64,000 bases of DNA, from positions 1,054,211 through 1,118,210 of the forward strand of contig NZ_CP118181.1 of NCBI RefSeq assembly GCF_028748145.1. The letters are read 5' to 3'. Both the position numbers and the translations under genes were made by a program. The notes under the pieces were generated by a model. That model made no database searches and was not told the DNA's origin. It saw nothing but the letters and a program-made list of their open reading frames with translations. The DNA is from Entomospira culicis (GTDB lineage: Bacteria > Spirochaetota > Spirochaetia > WRBN01). This document shows, in pieces, positions 46,538 to 55,995 of the stretch. How positions within the stretch are numbered: the first letter of the stretch is position 1; the number at the start of each line of letters is the position of its first letter.

Positions 46538-47269
46538 TTAACTAACTCTCTTCACGGCACTGTAGCCGTCAGAAACCAATATCACCGACGCCTGCCCCTT
46601 GAACTGAGTTATAAAATTGCCTCTTGTTATAAATTTTCCAAAATTTAAATTGAATTGCGCTTCATCCTCCCCTATCGTGTAGCGCACATATACTAATGCA
46701 TCCTCTTCGTCTATCACCATGCCAGACATATCCATGAGCCGAGCTAGCTGGCCATCATTATTGAAATCTAGCCAAAGCTGATGATGCTCGCTCTCCATCT
46801 GGCGCATTTCTGGTGATTGAACGGCAACGTCCACGTTGTTCTTATCGACACCTTCAATCGAAATCATTACCAGCCAGCGGTTAAATTCCTCTTGATCTTG
46901 CTGAAATTCGAGGGTAAATGCTCGCTTTTCTCCCACAGCATCGATAATCTGCCCTACATAGCTCACTTTGTACGCGGCACTTAAAGGAAGTTTTGGCAAA
47001 TTTCCACCTACGACATTCACCTGCGTGGTTGGTTTGAACTTGGGAATAATCATCCGCTCGCGCCTTCTTGCGGTGGGATTTTCGGTTGTATCACTTGGCT
47101 CTTCGCTCTCCATTGTAAAAGAGACTCCGTCCTCTTCTCGCGTATCACTTGCCTGCCCCTCAACATCAAAAGGGAGACTCTCCTCTTCACTCAGCGACTC
47201 TTGGGCGACAAGCCCGTTCATCAGCATACCCAAAAACAGTAACCACAACCATCGACTCTTTTTATCCAT
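46538..47269 (-). CDS. Exported protein of unknown function
   Basis: The 243-residue product has a signal peptide (RWLWLLFLGMLMNGLVAQ), then an acidic, low-complexity segment of about 40 residues and a strand-rich domain of about 170 residues (VNVVGGNLPKLPLSAAYKVSYVGQIIDAVGEKRAF at its start). It may be a small periplasmic or outer-membrane-associated beta-domain; I recognise no family. ATG 47269 is chosen over 47272 because of spacing from GGGGAG. Its start lies inside the 3' end of uvrB, so it is translated from the uvrB message. Confidence 0.7.
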   Translation of the reverse strand: MDKKSRWLWLLFLGMLMNGLVAQESLSEEESLPFDVEGQASDTREEDGVSFTMESEEPSDTTENPTARRRERMIIPKFKPTTQVNVVGGNLPKLPLSAAYKVSYVGQIIDAVGEKRAFTLEFQQDQEEFNRWLVMISIEGVDKNNVDVAVQSPEMRQMESEHHQLWLDFNNDGQLARLMDMSGMVIDEEDALVYVRYTIGEDEAQFNLNFGKFITRGNFITQFKGQASVILVSDGYSAVKRVS

Positions 47270-49307
47270 CATACTCCCCTCGTTTAATCCGATCTATCTC
47301 ATCGCGAACCAGTGCAGCTTCTTCGTACTCCCAATTTTTGGCATACTCAAGCATCCGCTTTTCTAGCTCTTTAAGATACTTTTTACGCGACTTCTCTTCT
47401 AAAAAATTGGTCTGCGCGCGCACTGCCGAGAGATCCATCTCTACCGCCGAGGCTAAATGCTCCTGTTCTCGAGACAAAATCTCCGTGAGAGACTTCTTCA
47501 CCGAGTGCGGAGTAATGCCATGCTTGGTGTTATACTCCTCCTGCAACGCGCGACGGGCACGATTCTCGGCAATAGCTTCTTGCATTGCACTACTCATTTT
47601 ATCGGCATACATCACCGCCATGCCACTCTCATGACGCGCCGCGCGCCCAATAATTTGCGTAAGCGAGGTCGCAGATCGCAAAAATCCAATCTTATCCGCG
47701 TCCATAATGGCGATAAAGCTCACCTCCGGTAAGTCAATCCCCTCACGCAAGAGATTCACGCCAATCACCACATCGATCTTACCCAAGCGTAAATTATGTA
47801 AGATCTCCACCCGTTCGATCGTCTCGATCTCGCTGTGCAAGTAGCTCACCTTGAGACCCAACTCACTAAAGTAGCTCGTCATATCTTCAGCCATCTTCTT
47901 GGTGAGGGTTAAGACGATAGCACGTTCATCTTGCGCGATACGTCGGCGAATTTCAGCATAGAGATCTTCAATTTGTCCATGCGTAGGGCGCACCTCGACC
48001 ATCGGATCGAGCAAGCCTGTTGGACGAATCACCAAGCGCGACACACTCGACGAACGCTCCAGCTCGATGCTCCCAGGTGTAGCCGAGACATAGACCATCT
48101 GCGGAATAAGGGTCTCAAATTCCTCTATCTTGAGCGGACGGTTATCCATCGCACCGGGGAGCCTAAAGCCGAAGTTGACCAAGTTCAACTTACGACTCTT
48201 ATCGCCCTCGTACATCGCGCCTACTTGCGAACGCGTAACGTGGCTCTCGTCCATAAAGGTGATAAAATTCTCAGGGAAGTAATCAATCAGCGTAGAAGGG
48301 CGCATGCCAGGCTCTCGGCCATCAATATAACGACTATAATTCTCGATACCCGAACAACTTCCCATCTCGCGCAACATCTCTAAATCATAACGCGTGCGCT
48401 GACCAATACGCAACGCCTCCACGCTCTTGCCAAGGCTCTCAAAATGCGCAATCTGCTTGGCTAAATCAGCCTCAATACGGGCAATGGCCTCGCTCATTTG
48501 CGGAGGCTCTACCACGAAATTCTTCGCAGGATAAATCACACATTCACTACGCGACTCGATCACCGCACCCGTCATGGTATGGCACTTATAAATCGCCACA
48601 ATCTTATCCCACTCCCACTCAATGCGAAACATGCTATCCCAACCACGATTCGCCCGCTCGTCCTCATCAAAGCGCGGAGTAGGTTCGGCATACGCCAAGA
48701 AGATCTCCAAGACATCCCCACGTCGACGAAATTCTCCCGCCTTAGGCGCATCATCATTACGCTGATACTGCGCCTGAATCAATGACCTAATCACCGACTC
48801 CACACTCAACGTCTGCCCCACTTCCAAAATGATACGCATTGCCTTAAAGTTCTCCGGATTACCCGCACCATAAATACAGCTCACCGTCGCCACCACCAGC
48901 ACATCTTCGCGCTCCAGCAGACTCGCTGCCGCGCTCAAGCGCATGCGCTCAATCTCATCATTAATCGAGGAGTCCTTCTCAATATAGAGATCACGCGCCA
49001 CCACATAGGCTTCAGGTTGATAGTAATCATAGTAACTGACAAAATACTCTACCGCATTGTTCGGAAAAAATTCCTTAAACTCGCGATACAACTGCGCAGC
49101 CAACGTCTTATTATGACTAATCACCAAGGTAGGACGCTGTACTTGCTCGACAATCTTTGCCATGGTATACGTCTTGCCTGAGCCCGTAACGCCCTGCAAC
49201 GTATGATAGCGATCGCCTGCTTCTATCGCCTGTACCACCGAAGCTATCGCCTGTGGCTGATCGCCTGCTGGCTGATAATTTGCCACCACCTCAAAGCGTC
49301 TCTGCAT
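47262..49307 (-). CDS. uvrB: Excinuclease ABC subunit B
   Basis: UvrB is the damage-verifying helicase-like core of nucleotide excision repair. The 681 residues include Walker A GVTGSGKT, the beta-hairpin region with YYDYYQPEAYV, the DESHVT motif, LLREGIDLPEVSF, QIIGRAARH and the C-terminal UvrC-binding coiled coil (LEKRMLEYAKNWEYEEAALVRDEI). The ATG at 49307 follows AAGGAGG; a longer frame to 49322 is rejected. uvrC is at 61312 and uvrA is not in the window. It heads a five-gene run ending at 44577. Confidence 0.96.
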   Translation of the reverse strand: MQRRFEVVANYQPAGDQPQAIASVVQAIEAGDRYHTLQGVTGSGKTYTMAKIVEQVQRPTLVISHNKTLAAQLYREFKEFFPNNAVEYFVSYYDYYQPEAYVVARDLYIEKDSSINDEIERMRLSAAASLLEREDVLVVATVSCIYGAGNPENFKAMRIILEVGQTLSVESVIRSLIQAQYQRNDDAPKAGEFRRRGDVLEIFLAYAEPTPRFDEDERANRGWDSMFRIEWEWDKIVAIYKCHTMTGAVIESRSECVIYPAKNFVVEPPQMSEAIARIEADLAKQIAHFESLGKSVEALRIGQRTRYDLEMLREMGSCSGIENYSRYIDGREPGMRPSTLIDYFPENFITFMDESHVTRSQVGAMYEGDKSRKLNLVNFGFRLPGAMDNRPLKIEEFETLIPQMVYVSATPGSIELERSSSVSRLVIRPTGLLDPMVEVRPTHGQIEDLYAEIRRRIAQDERAIVLTLTKKMAEDMTSYFSELGLKVSYLHSEIETIERVEILHNLRLGKIDVVIGVNLLREGIDLPEVSFIAIMDADKIGFLRSATSLTQIIGRAARHESGMAVMYADKMSSAMQEAIAENRARRALQEEYNTKHGITPHSVKKSLTEILSREQEHLASAVEMDLSAVRAQTNFLEEKSRKKYLKELEKRMLEYAKNWEYEEAALVRDEIDRIKRGEYDG

Positions 49308-49349
49308 AAAGCCTCCTTGCATTCATCCTATCTTGTTGCCACTTTCCTC

Positions 49350-49378
49350 TTGATAATATCATGAAAAAGGTATATCAT
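49350..49378 (+). promoter_or_regulatory. Sigma-70 promoter giving a leaderless mRNA
   Basis: TTGATA, a 17-base spacer and TATCAT end 6 bases before the second in-frame ATG at 49385, which therefore is the likely start. The first ATG, 49361, lies inside the spacer and would not be transcribed from this promoter. Confidence 0.65.
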
Positions 49379-49384
49379 CAATAT

Positions 49385-50278
49385 ATGAAGAAAGTATTAT
49401 CGCTATTTCTTGTGTTATTGCTGGTCGTAGGCACGCTCTACTGGCTAGGAATTCCTAATTTATCGGTTAATGCTGACCAAATCGGCGTTATTCACACCAA
49501 AACCTCCGGCTACGAACTCATCAGTGAAGAGAACCGTCATCGTTGGGATGCCCGTAAGTTATTGCCTCACAACTACCAAGTGCTTACCTTCTCCCATCAC
49601 TTTCAAACCTTCCCGATAGAGATCCAGAGCGAACTTCCGCAGTCTGCCCTCCTTGCCGAGATTCTCAAGATCGACGCACTCAAGACAGTCAACCCTTTCG
49701 CTTTTCACCTAAAAGGCGAACTCTCGATGCGCGTAAAGCCAGAGCATATTATTCCCTTACTCCAAAGTGGCGCGATTATCAGCAACGATCTAAATAGCTT
49801 TTATCAAGAAGAACTACAAAAGATTCAATCGCTCTTTACCGAAAAATTTGCCACTGCCTCCCTAGAGACACTTCAATACAGTAGCCAAAATCGCCTCCTA
49901 ACGCTACTACGGGAGGAATTTCCTCATCTGGAATTTAGCCATATCTCCATTCAAAAACTGCAAATGCCCAACCTCGATATCTATCAACTTGCCACCGACA
50001 CCCTACGCTCACAAAACCAAGAGAGTCGCCAACAGCAAGCAGAAGTCGAACTCCTTCATCATCAGCTCCTCCTAGAACAAGAGCGCTCTCTAGGCGAATT
50101 CAAACTAGAACTCGAGAAGCTAGAAGCCATGGGCGAACTGCTCTCACGTTATCCCATTCTTATCGCCTACCTCGCCCTTGAGCGCGATCACCCTATCGAC
50201 AGTCCGCTGGTTATGCCCTTCTTACAACAAGGGTTAGCCTCCAATTCTGAAGCAAGCCAAACGGATAGCGAAGAATAA
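49385..50278 (+). CDS. Band-7/SPFH-like membrane-anchored protein
   Basis: The 297-residue product starts with one membrane segment (VLSLFLVLLLVVGTLYWL). About 150 residues with the feel of a band-7 (SPFH) domain follow (VNADQIGVIHTKTSGYELISEENRHRWDARKLLP, and an EILKI...NPFAFHLKGELSMRV strand region), then a coiled coil at 215-265. Proteins of this type form membrane scaffolds and often serve proteases; no FtsH or NfeD partner is adjacent. The match is recognised by layout, not by a strict motif, and could be wrong. The start at 49385 is chosen because the promoter puts the transcript 5' end there and no ribosome binding site exists. Confidence 0.62.
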   Translation: MKKVLSLFLVLLLVVGTLYWLGIPNLSVNADQIGVIHTKTSGYELISEENRHRWDARKLLPHNYQVLTFSHHFQTFPIEIQSELPQSALLAEILKIDALKTVNPFAFHLKGELSMRVKPEHIIPLLQSGAIISNDLNSFYQEELQKIQSLFTEKFATASLETLQYSSQNRLLTLLREEFPHLEFSHISIQKLQMPNLDIYQLATDTLRSQNQESRQQQAEVELLHHQLLLEQERSLGEFKLELEKLEAMGELLSRYPILIAYLALERDHPIDSPLVMPFLQQGLASNSEASQTDSEE

Positions 50279-50316
50279 GATTAAGAAAAACGTTAATGAA
50301 TCGTGGTAAAACCTAA

Positions 50317-50345
50317 AAAAGCCTAGAAACATTCTCTAGGCTTTT
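50317..50345. terminator. Bidirectional terminator between convergent genes
   Basis: AAAAGCCTAGA and TCTAGGCTTTT pair perfectly over 11 bp around a 7-base loop. The A and T runs at the stem ends serve both the gene ending at 50278 and the one ending at 50365. Confidence 0.85.
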
Positions 50346-50364
50346 CACTTTATCTCTTAGGAGT

Positions 50365-52263
50365 TTATTTGCCTTCACTCTCCGTGCGTGAGACCAATCC
50401 ATCAATCGAGATGCCATCTTTTTCATAACGAATCACCTCGCGGATAATACTCACAAAGAGGAAGAGATCCTCACTACGCGAGCGCAACACCTCTTGTAAC
50501 GATTGACTACGACTAATACCACCATAGACACTGGCAATAATTGGTTTTAACGAATCACTAGGACCGTCGATAATTTTGTTTTTGAGAAAGTTCGCCAAAC
50601 TCTCCAACAAATGCAAGGATCCTTCAATAAAGGAGAGCACCTCAGCATCTTGATTAACCATAAAGTTGGTTATCTCCTTGGCGCGCTTAAGGCTATTGCT
50701 ATTCATCGAGTCTTTAAATCCTAACAACAGCTTACCAGCCTCTTGCTCAAAGCTTAAAGACTTATCAAATTTCTTCAACTTATCTTCCGCCAAATCTAAA
50801 GAGATCTTAAACTCTTCCATCTGTTGTTGCAAGCTAGGTGTTTTCGTCAAAATATTAGCAATCATGATGGCTAAGATATTGTGCATTTTGGCAGGCATCC
50901 ATTGACGAAGGAAGTTGTAGACCACCTGAAAACTTTGCGTATGGCGAAACTCTGGAAGCCCCAACGCCTGCCACTGATTATTAAAGTTATTAATATAAAA
51001 TTCCGTGGTAAGATAACCAGTTTTGGCAAAAAAGTGTGTAAGCATCTGCTTAAAGTAGGCAATGCGCATCTGCACTAAAACTTTATCCAACTCACTGATA
51101 GCAATGCTCTTAAAGGTATCGCTATAAAATTGACGTACATCAAGCTTAGGCGAGAGCTGACCCACCGTGTAGATCGGATTTTGGGTGAAAATCTGGATCA
51201 TCTTAGCAATAGGTAAGCGAGAATGGCTACGATTAATGCGCGCCAAAATAGCTTCAAATTCACGTGAAGCCTCATTGACTTGTAAAGTAATATCATCAGA
51301 ACTAGGAGAGCTGTCAATACTTTTTTGCGCTTCTTGTATATAAAATTCGCGATAAAAATAACGTATCACCCCATCAGAAACCGTTAAATGCGCTGCCCAC
51401 GTTAAAGTAACATCCAGCTTCATGAGGTAATCCAAGAGAATGCTTATCGGTACATTATTCTTAAAATTGGGCGTGCCTTGATCCGAATCTAACAGTTGCG
51501 TAGGCGAAACCCCAAAGAGCTTAAAGACCTCTAAAAACGGATAACTCGCCAGCTTATGTAGGTAAAAGAGCGGTAGAAGATCGCTACGAATCTCTTTCAT
51601 GCGGATATTAGACAACGAGTCTGTGTAACTCTTGACGCTCTTGAGAATATGACGACGTACCGCCTCATCACTATTATTGTTCTCGATAAAGATTGCCAAA
51701 AGCTGATCAACAGGAACAAAATCCTCCAAATTACGCTTGATCGTTGTACTTCCCTGCGCAAGCAGATCGGTAATGACGGTATGCAGAGACTTTTTGTTCT
51801 GCCATAAGAGATCCAACGGTGCTTTCACGGTGGAGACAGCCTTATATAACTCGAATAACTCATTGGCAAAACGCGCCGTTAGGGTTTTCGTCTCAAAATT
51901 TGCGAAGTTGCCTGAGGCTAAAACCTCTTGTTCAAGCTCCTTAAGGTAATATGTGCGAAAGAGTTCCGCTTGATTTTTACGTAGAAAGATGATCTGTAAC
52001 TGAAAGACTATCTTTTCTAAGAACGTAAAGTTAGCCATGCCCTTACGCATCAATGCCTTAAATGCATGACTCTCTAACACACTATTATCGGTAACAATTC
52101 TTACACTCTCTTTATCGCGAGAAGAAGGTAGATCGTCAATCAATTCATTATCACGTAAATCAGGCAAGTCCATCTCTTCCACGCGAGAAATAATTTTTTG
52201 GCGATCTTCATCTGTTACATCACGTACGATGCCTTCAAAACGCTCATTGTTATCACTGCCCAT
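50365..52263 (-). CDS. Large helical protein of unknown function (resembles a spirochaete-restricted family)
   Basis: The 632-residue product has no signal peptide, no membrane segment and no catalytic motif I can see; it is predicted mostly helical throughout. The N-terminus is acidic (RVEEMDLPDLRDNELIDDLP). The middle contains a stretch around FLEVFKLFGVSPTQL and FKNNVPISILLDYLMKLDVTL, and the last 130 residues a repeated pattern of about 30 residues. Its length and composition recall a large conserved protein family found in treponemes (I believe DUF5312), but I cannot verify this. It is transcribed alone, facing away from the phosphodiesterase gene. Confidence 0.65.
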   Translation of the reverse strand: MGSDNNERFEGIVRDVTDEDRQKIISRVEEMDLPDLRDNELIDDLPSSRDKESVRIVTDNSVLESHAFKALMRKGMANFTFLEKIVFQLQIIFLRKNQAELFRTYYLKELEQEVLASGNFANFETKTLTARFANELFELYKAVSTVKAPLDLLWQNKKSLHTVITDLLAQGSTTIKRNLEDFVPVDQLLAIFIENNNSDEAVRRHILKSVKSYTDSLSNIRMKEIRSDLLPLFYLHKLASYPFLEVFKLFGVSPTQLLDSDQGTPNFKNNVPISILLDYLMKLDVTLTWAAHLTVSDGVIRYFYREFYIQEAQKSIDSSPSSDDITLQVNEASREFEAILARINRSHSRLPIAKMIQIFTQNPIYTVGQLSPKLDVRQFYSDTFKSIAISELDKVLVQMRIAYFKQMLTHFFAKTGYLTTEFYINNFNNQWQALGLPEFRHTQSFQVVYNFLRQWMPAKMHNILAIMIANILTKTPSLQQQMEEFKISLDLAEDKLKKFDKSLSFEQEAGKLLLGFKDSMNSNSLKRAKEITNFMVNQDAEVLSFIEGSLHLLESLANFLKNKIIDGPSDSLKPIIASVYGGISRSQSLQEVLRSRSEDLFLFVSIIREVIRYEKDGISIDGLVSRTESEGK

Positions 52264-52427
52264 ATTAACATCATCCCTTTTCTCATGAATTATCGTAGAA
52301 AACCTCCGCTTAACCCATCATATTGACATTAAGAAGATCGCTCAATCCTCCGATGTTAGGGGCAAGAGAAGCACTACAACTACAATCATAATCGAAAAAA
52401 GCAATAAAGTAAAGAGAGGGTATGCGC

Positions 52428-52979
52428 ATGAGCATCATATTTTTTTCCGATCTTCATGGAGAAGTAGCAAATTTGGAACTTTTTCTCCAACAACCCGACG
52501 TAGCAAACGCCCAATGGCTCATTCATTGTGGTGATTTTTTTCAAGACTATCATCCGTTATCGCCTCAAGAGGCCCTGCATTTAGCCAACCTCCTCAACGA
52601 CCATCCCGCCCAAAAATTGAGCGTGCGAGGCAACAACGACACCCTTAAGCAACTCGACCTCTTCACCTTTCCCACCGCACAAAAGAGCATCACGGAAGTG
52701 ATTGATAGCTATAGCATTACCCTCACCCACGGGCATTGGGGTAGCGCCCAAAGCTTTGCGCCCCAATCCAAAAGTCGTAATCTTTGGCAAATTTTTGTAG
52801 AAGGACACACCCACGTAGCAAGGCTCTACCGCGACAACAAAGAAATTCATCTCAACCCAGGCTCGCTTAGCTATCCGCGATCGCAATTACCACCCACCTA
52901 CGCAACTCTCAAAAATAAGACCCTCACCATCAAAGCCTTACACGATGGGAGAGTCTACTTCTCTGAAATCTTATCTTAA
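52428..52979 (+). CDS. YfcE-type metallophosphoesterase
   Basis: The 183-residue protein is a compact calcineurin-like phosphodiesterase with all metal ligands: FSDLHGE, CGDFFQD, RGNNDT, THGHWG and EGHTHVA. E. coli YfcE cleaves artificial phosphodiesters and its true substrate is unknown; the same applies here. The ATG at 52428 is chosen, because GAGAGGG lies 7 bases before it, over an ATG two codons upstream. It converges on the rhodanese gene. Confidence 0.9.
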   Translation: MSIIFFSDLHGEVANLELFLQQPDVANAQWLIHCGDFFQDYHPLSPQEALHLANLLNDHPAQKLSVRGNNDTLKQLDLFTFPTAQKSITEVIDSYSITLTHGHWGSAQSFAPQSKSRNLWQIFVEGHTHVARLYRDNKEIHLNPGSLSYPRSQLPPTYATLKNKTLTIKALHDGRVYFSEILS

Positions 52980-52997
52980 GGCAGGTGCTTCCTGCCT
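52979..52997. terminator. Short hairpin between convergent genes
   Basis: AGGCAGG and CCTGCCT pair over 7 bp around a 5-base loop, overlapping the phosphodiesterase stop. No T run follows on either strand, so termination by this hairpin alone is uncertain. Confidence 0.4.
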
Positions 52998-53002
52998 AAC
53001 GC

Positions 53003-53296
53003 TTAGCCTTTGTGCGCGTGATATCCGCGATATCCACCTGCTAAGTTGCTCGTCTTGTAGCCCTTGCTCTCTAAAAAGAGACAAGCGTTCTGGCTACGCA
53101 TCCCACTCTCGCAGTAGACATAAATCATCTGATCCTTAGGTAACTCCTCCATGCGAGAAGGCAGTTCTCCCAATGGGATGTTCTTCGTATCTTCAATCGC
53201 GCGCCCACCCATACGCTCCTCTGGTTCACGCACATCAATAATCAATGCGCCGTTTGCTTTTAGCCTGCTTACGTCTTCTGGTTTCCAGATATCCAT
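53003..53296 (-). CDS. Single-domain rhodanese-like sulfurtransferase
   Basis: Ninety-seven residues form a single rhodanese domain: IIDVREPEER, then IPLGELPSRMEEL, the active-site loop YCESGMRSQ with the catalytic Cys, and LAGGYRGY. Such proteins carry sulfane sulfur to unknown acceptors. The ATG at 53296 has AAGGAG upstream; the longer frame at 53368 lacks support. Cytoplasmic, with no signal peptide. Confidence 0.9.
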   Translation of the reverse strand: MDIWKPEDVSRLKANGALIIDVREPEERMGGRAIEDTKNIPLGELPSRMEELPKDQMIYVYCESGMRSQNACLFLESKGYKTSNLAGGYRGYHAHKG

Positions 53297-53526
53297 AGCC
53301 AATCTCCTTAAAAAAATAGAAATTATCGTATACCTACCGATTATACGCGAAAAAGCAACTTTTGACAAGATCCCTTAGAAAATTATCCAAATCGCACAAA
53401 GAAACATCTATTTTGATAATATCTCAAAAAAAATAGCTATATCTCTATTCTAAATATCGTTTAATGATTACAATGATACATATCATATTCTATGTATTAT
53501 CGAAAAAGGATTTATAGGCTATATCT

Positions 53527-55995
53527 ATGCAGACCCCAAAAAAGCTTACCCCCAGTGCCAAAGAGACCCTGTTATTCCTCGCCAAACAAGAGGCCAAGCA
53601 CTTTCATGCCGAAGAAATTCAATCCGAGCATCTAGCTCTGGCTATCCTCAAAAAGAATCCTCCCATCATCCATAAAATTTTTGCGCAACACCGCATCAAA
53701 TTGCCATCCATCCTCACCCTCTTTGAAGAGCTCATCGATCGTCCTTCTCCAATATTTTCGCATATTCCCATCGTGCAAGAACCCACCTTCTCCAAAGAGG
53801 TTCACCAGATGATCCAACAAGCTACCAACGAGGCGCAATATTTCCAGAGCCCCACCATCAACGAAGAGCACCTCTTTCTTGCCATCCTCTCCGATAAGCA
53901 GAGTTCCCTGCACCAATGCGTCTCCAAATTTGGGATCACTTGCGATGAATTTCGTATTGCTTTACACCAATTAAGTCCGCAAAAAAGCCCAAAAGCGCCT
54001 ATCTTTGCCAACACCACGCTCCCCAAAAGCGATGCAGACTTCTTTGCCGTCTGTATCAACCTCAACGATCGCATTAAAACCAAGCATTTCCACCCCATCG
54101 CCGAACGCGAGCAAGAGCTTCTTCAAATGATTCAGATCCTCAAACGCACCACGAAAAATAATCCGTTGCTCATTGGCCCAGCTGGCGTGGGAAAAACCGC
54201 TCTTGTGGAGGCTCTCGCCCACCAAATCAACCAAGAGGAGACCCCCGACTTCCTGCATAATACCCAAATCTTTGAACTCCAAGTCCCCTCCCTGCTCGCA
54301 GGCACGCGCTATCGGGGCGACTTTGAAGAGCGTATCAACAATATCATCTCCACCGTCGAGGCTAACCCCGATATCCTCCTCTTCATCGACGAAATTCACC
54401 TCATCGCCGGTGCAGGCTCCTCTTCCGAGAGCGCCCTAGACATCGCCAATATCCTCAAACCTGCTCTAGCAAGAGGCACCCTGCGTTGCATTGGCGCCAC
54501 CACTCACACCGAGTATCAACAATATCTCCAAGCCGATGCCGCCCTCGAACGTCGCTTCCAGCGCATCAACGTTACCGAGCCTAGTGACGAACAGATGCTC
54601 CATATCCTCCAACAAGTCAAGCAATCCTATGAAAAAAATCATCAGGTTACCTACCCCTTTTCTATTCTTCCCCACATCATCAACTTGAGTAAAATCCACC
54701 TCCCCAACCGCTTTATGCCCGACAAAGCACTCGATCTTATGGACGAAGTAGGTGCTACCAAGAGCCTCATCCAGTTTCGTATTAAGACCCAACTTCAGAG
54801 CACCGAGCGCAATCTCCACTCCCTTTATGATAGCCTAAAAAACAAACCACAGTCGCCTGTGCCCTCGCAAGAGAATGATGATCTGCTCTTTCACTACAAC
54901 CAACTACGTCAAGAGTATGAACATTTATATATTCAATGGCAAGCTCAAAGTACGGAATTTGAGGCCATGACCATCACCATTAATGATCTCTTTATCACCC
55001 TAAGTGATAAGCTTAAGATCCATCCCCACTTTTTTCACGCCAGTAAAAATCTATTCAGTGATTTCATCCTTTATCGTCTCAAACAGCAGATCGTTGGGCA
55101 TCAAACCATCATCCCCAAACTCGTCGATCTCTACACGCAAGCCTTTCGTAAACAGTATCAACAAGACAAACCCCTACTCTCTCTTCTGCTCTTAGGCCCG
55201 CAAGACGTTGGTCGCCACAGCATCATGCAAAAGATCACCGCCCTCTCCCACGCCGACGCGCAAGCCTTCCTCTATATCGATATGGCGCTCTGCACCACCG
55301 CCCATAACGTGAAGGAGCTCTTTAACGAACACAATGACTCCTTTCACCGCCTCTCTAACCACATCAATATTATTCAATCGCTTAAAGATCAACCCCAGCT
55401 GACCCTCTACCTCGACAATATAGAGCAAGCGCACCCCGAATTCTTTCCCTATCTTAAGGGTATGCTCACCCAAGCGCGCATCACCAGCTCCATCGGGAAG
55501 AGTTACGCCCTCTTCAATACCGTCATCGTCTTAGCCAGCTCCCTCACCTGCCAAAAATCACACACCTCTTTCCACCTTCACCAAGAAGAGTCCAGCTCCC
55601 TCTTCACCATCGATACCCGCTTATCCGACCAACTAGGCGCAAATCTCTCGCAAATCGTCGACCAGCGCTTCCACTTTGAAGCCCTCACGCATGATGATAT
55701 TACCAAGCTCTTTGACCTTCAGTGGCAACACCTCCAACATCTTATCCTCAAACACGCCCAAGTCCAACTCGAGTATGATCCAGCCCTTCCCAACCAAATT
55801 ATTGCCCTCTGTGAGGGACAGCCCAGCTACCTCTTACGCATTTTTGAGCAAAAAATCCAAAATCCCTTGCTTAAAGCCTTCGTTCAGATTAATGAGACTT
55901 GCCAAAAACGGCTAATCATTGTACACTATCAACAACAGGAGCAGAGCATCACATGGCAAGAAAAGGAGTCCGATATCTCATACCAAAAGGCCTAA
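53527..55995 (+). CDS. Clp-family ATPase with a degenerate second AAA+ module
   Basis: The 822-residue protein has a Clp N-domain of two repeats (about residues 5-150, with EIQSEHLALAIL and INEEHLFLAIL) and a complete first AAA+ module: Walker A GPAGVGKT at 217-224, LAGTRYRGDFEERI, Walker B LFIDEIH at 285-291 and IGATTHTEYQQYLQADAALERRF. A coiled middle segment follows at about 415-460. In the second module the P-loop reads GPQDVGRHS (about 557-565) without the lysine, and the Walker B reads LTLYLDNIEQAH, so it probably neither binds nor hydrolyses ATP. No ClpP-binding IGF/LGF loop is evident. The gene after it starts inside its stop codon, linking it to an exported repeat protein. Start by first ATG; the ribosome binding site is weak. 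Confidence 0.85.
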   Translation: MQTPKKLTPSAKETLLFLAKQEAKHFHAEEIQSEHLALAILKKNPPIIHKIFAQHRIKLPSILTLFEELIDRPSPIFSHIPIVQEPTFSKEVHQMIQQATNEAQYFQSPTINEEHLFLAILSDKQSSLHQCVSKFGITCDEFRIALHQLSPQKSPKAPIFANTTLPKSDADFFAVCINLNDRIKTKHFHPIAEREQELLQMIQILKRTTKNNPLLIGPAGVGKTALVEALAHQINQEETPDFLHNTQIFELQVPSLLAGTRYRGDFEERINNIISTVEANPDILLFIDEIHLIAGAGSSSESALDIANILKPALARGTLRCIGATTHTEYQQYLQADAALERRFQRINVTEPSDEQMLHILQQVKQSYEKNHQVTYPFSILPHIINLSKIHLPNRFMPDKALDLMDEVGATKSLIQFRIKTQLQSTERNLHSLYDSLKNKPQSPVPSQENDDLLFHYNQLRQEYEHLYIQWQAQSTEFEAMTITINDLFITLSDKLKIHPHFFHASKNLFSDFILYRLKQQIVGHQTIIPKLVDLYTQAFRKQYQQDKPLLSLLLLGPQDVGRHSIMQKITALSHADAQAFLYIDMALCTTAHNVKELFNEHNDSFHRLSNHINIIQSLKDQPQLTLYLDNIEQAHPEFFPYLKGMLTQARITSSIGKSYALFNTVIVLASSLTCQKSHTSFHLHQEESSSLFTIDTRLSDQLGANLSQIVDQRFHFEALTHDDITKLFDLQWQHLQHLILKHAQVQLEYDPALPNQIIALCEGQPSYLLRIFEQKIQNPLLKAFVQINETCQKRLIIVHYQQQEQSITWQEKESDISYQKA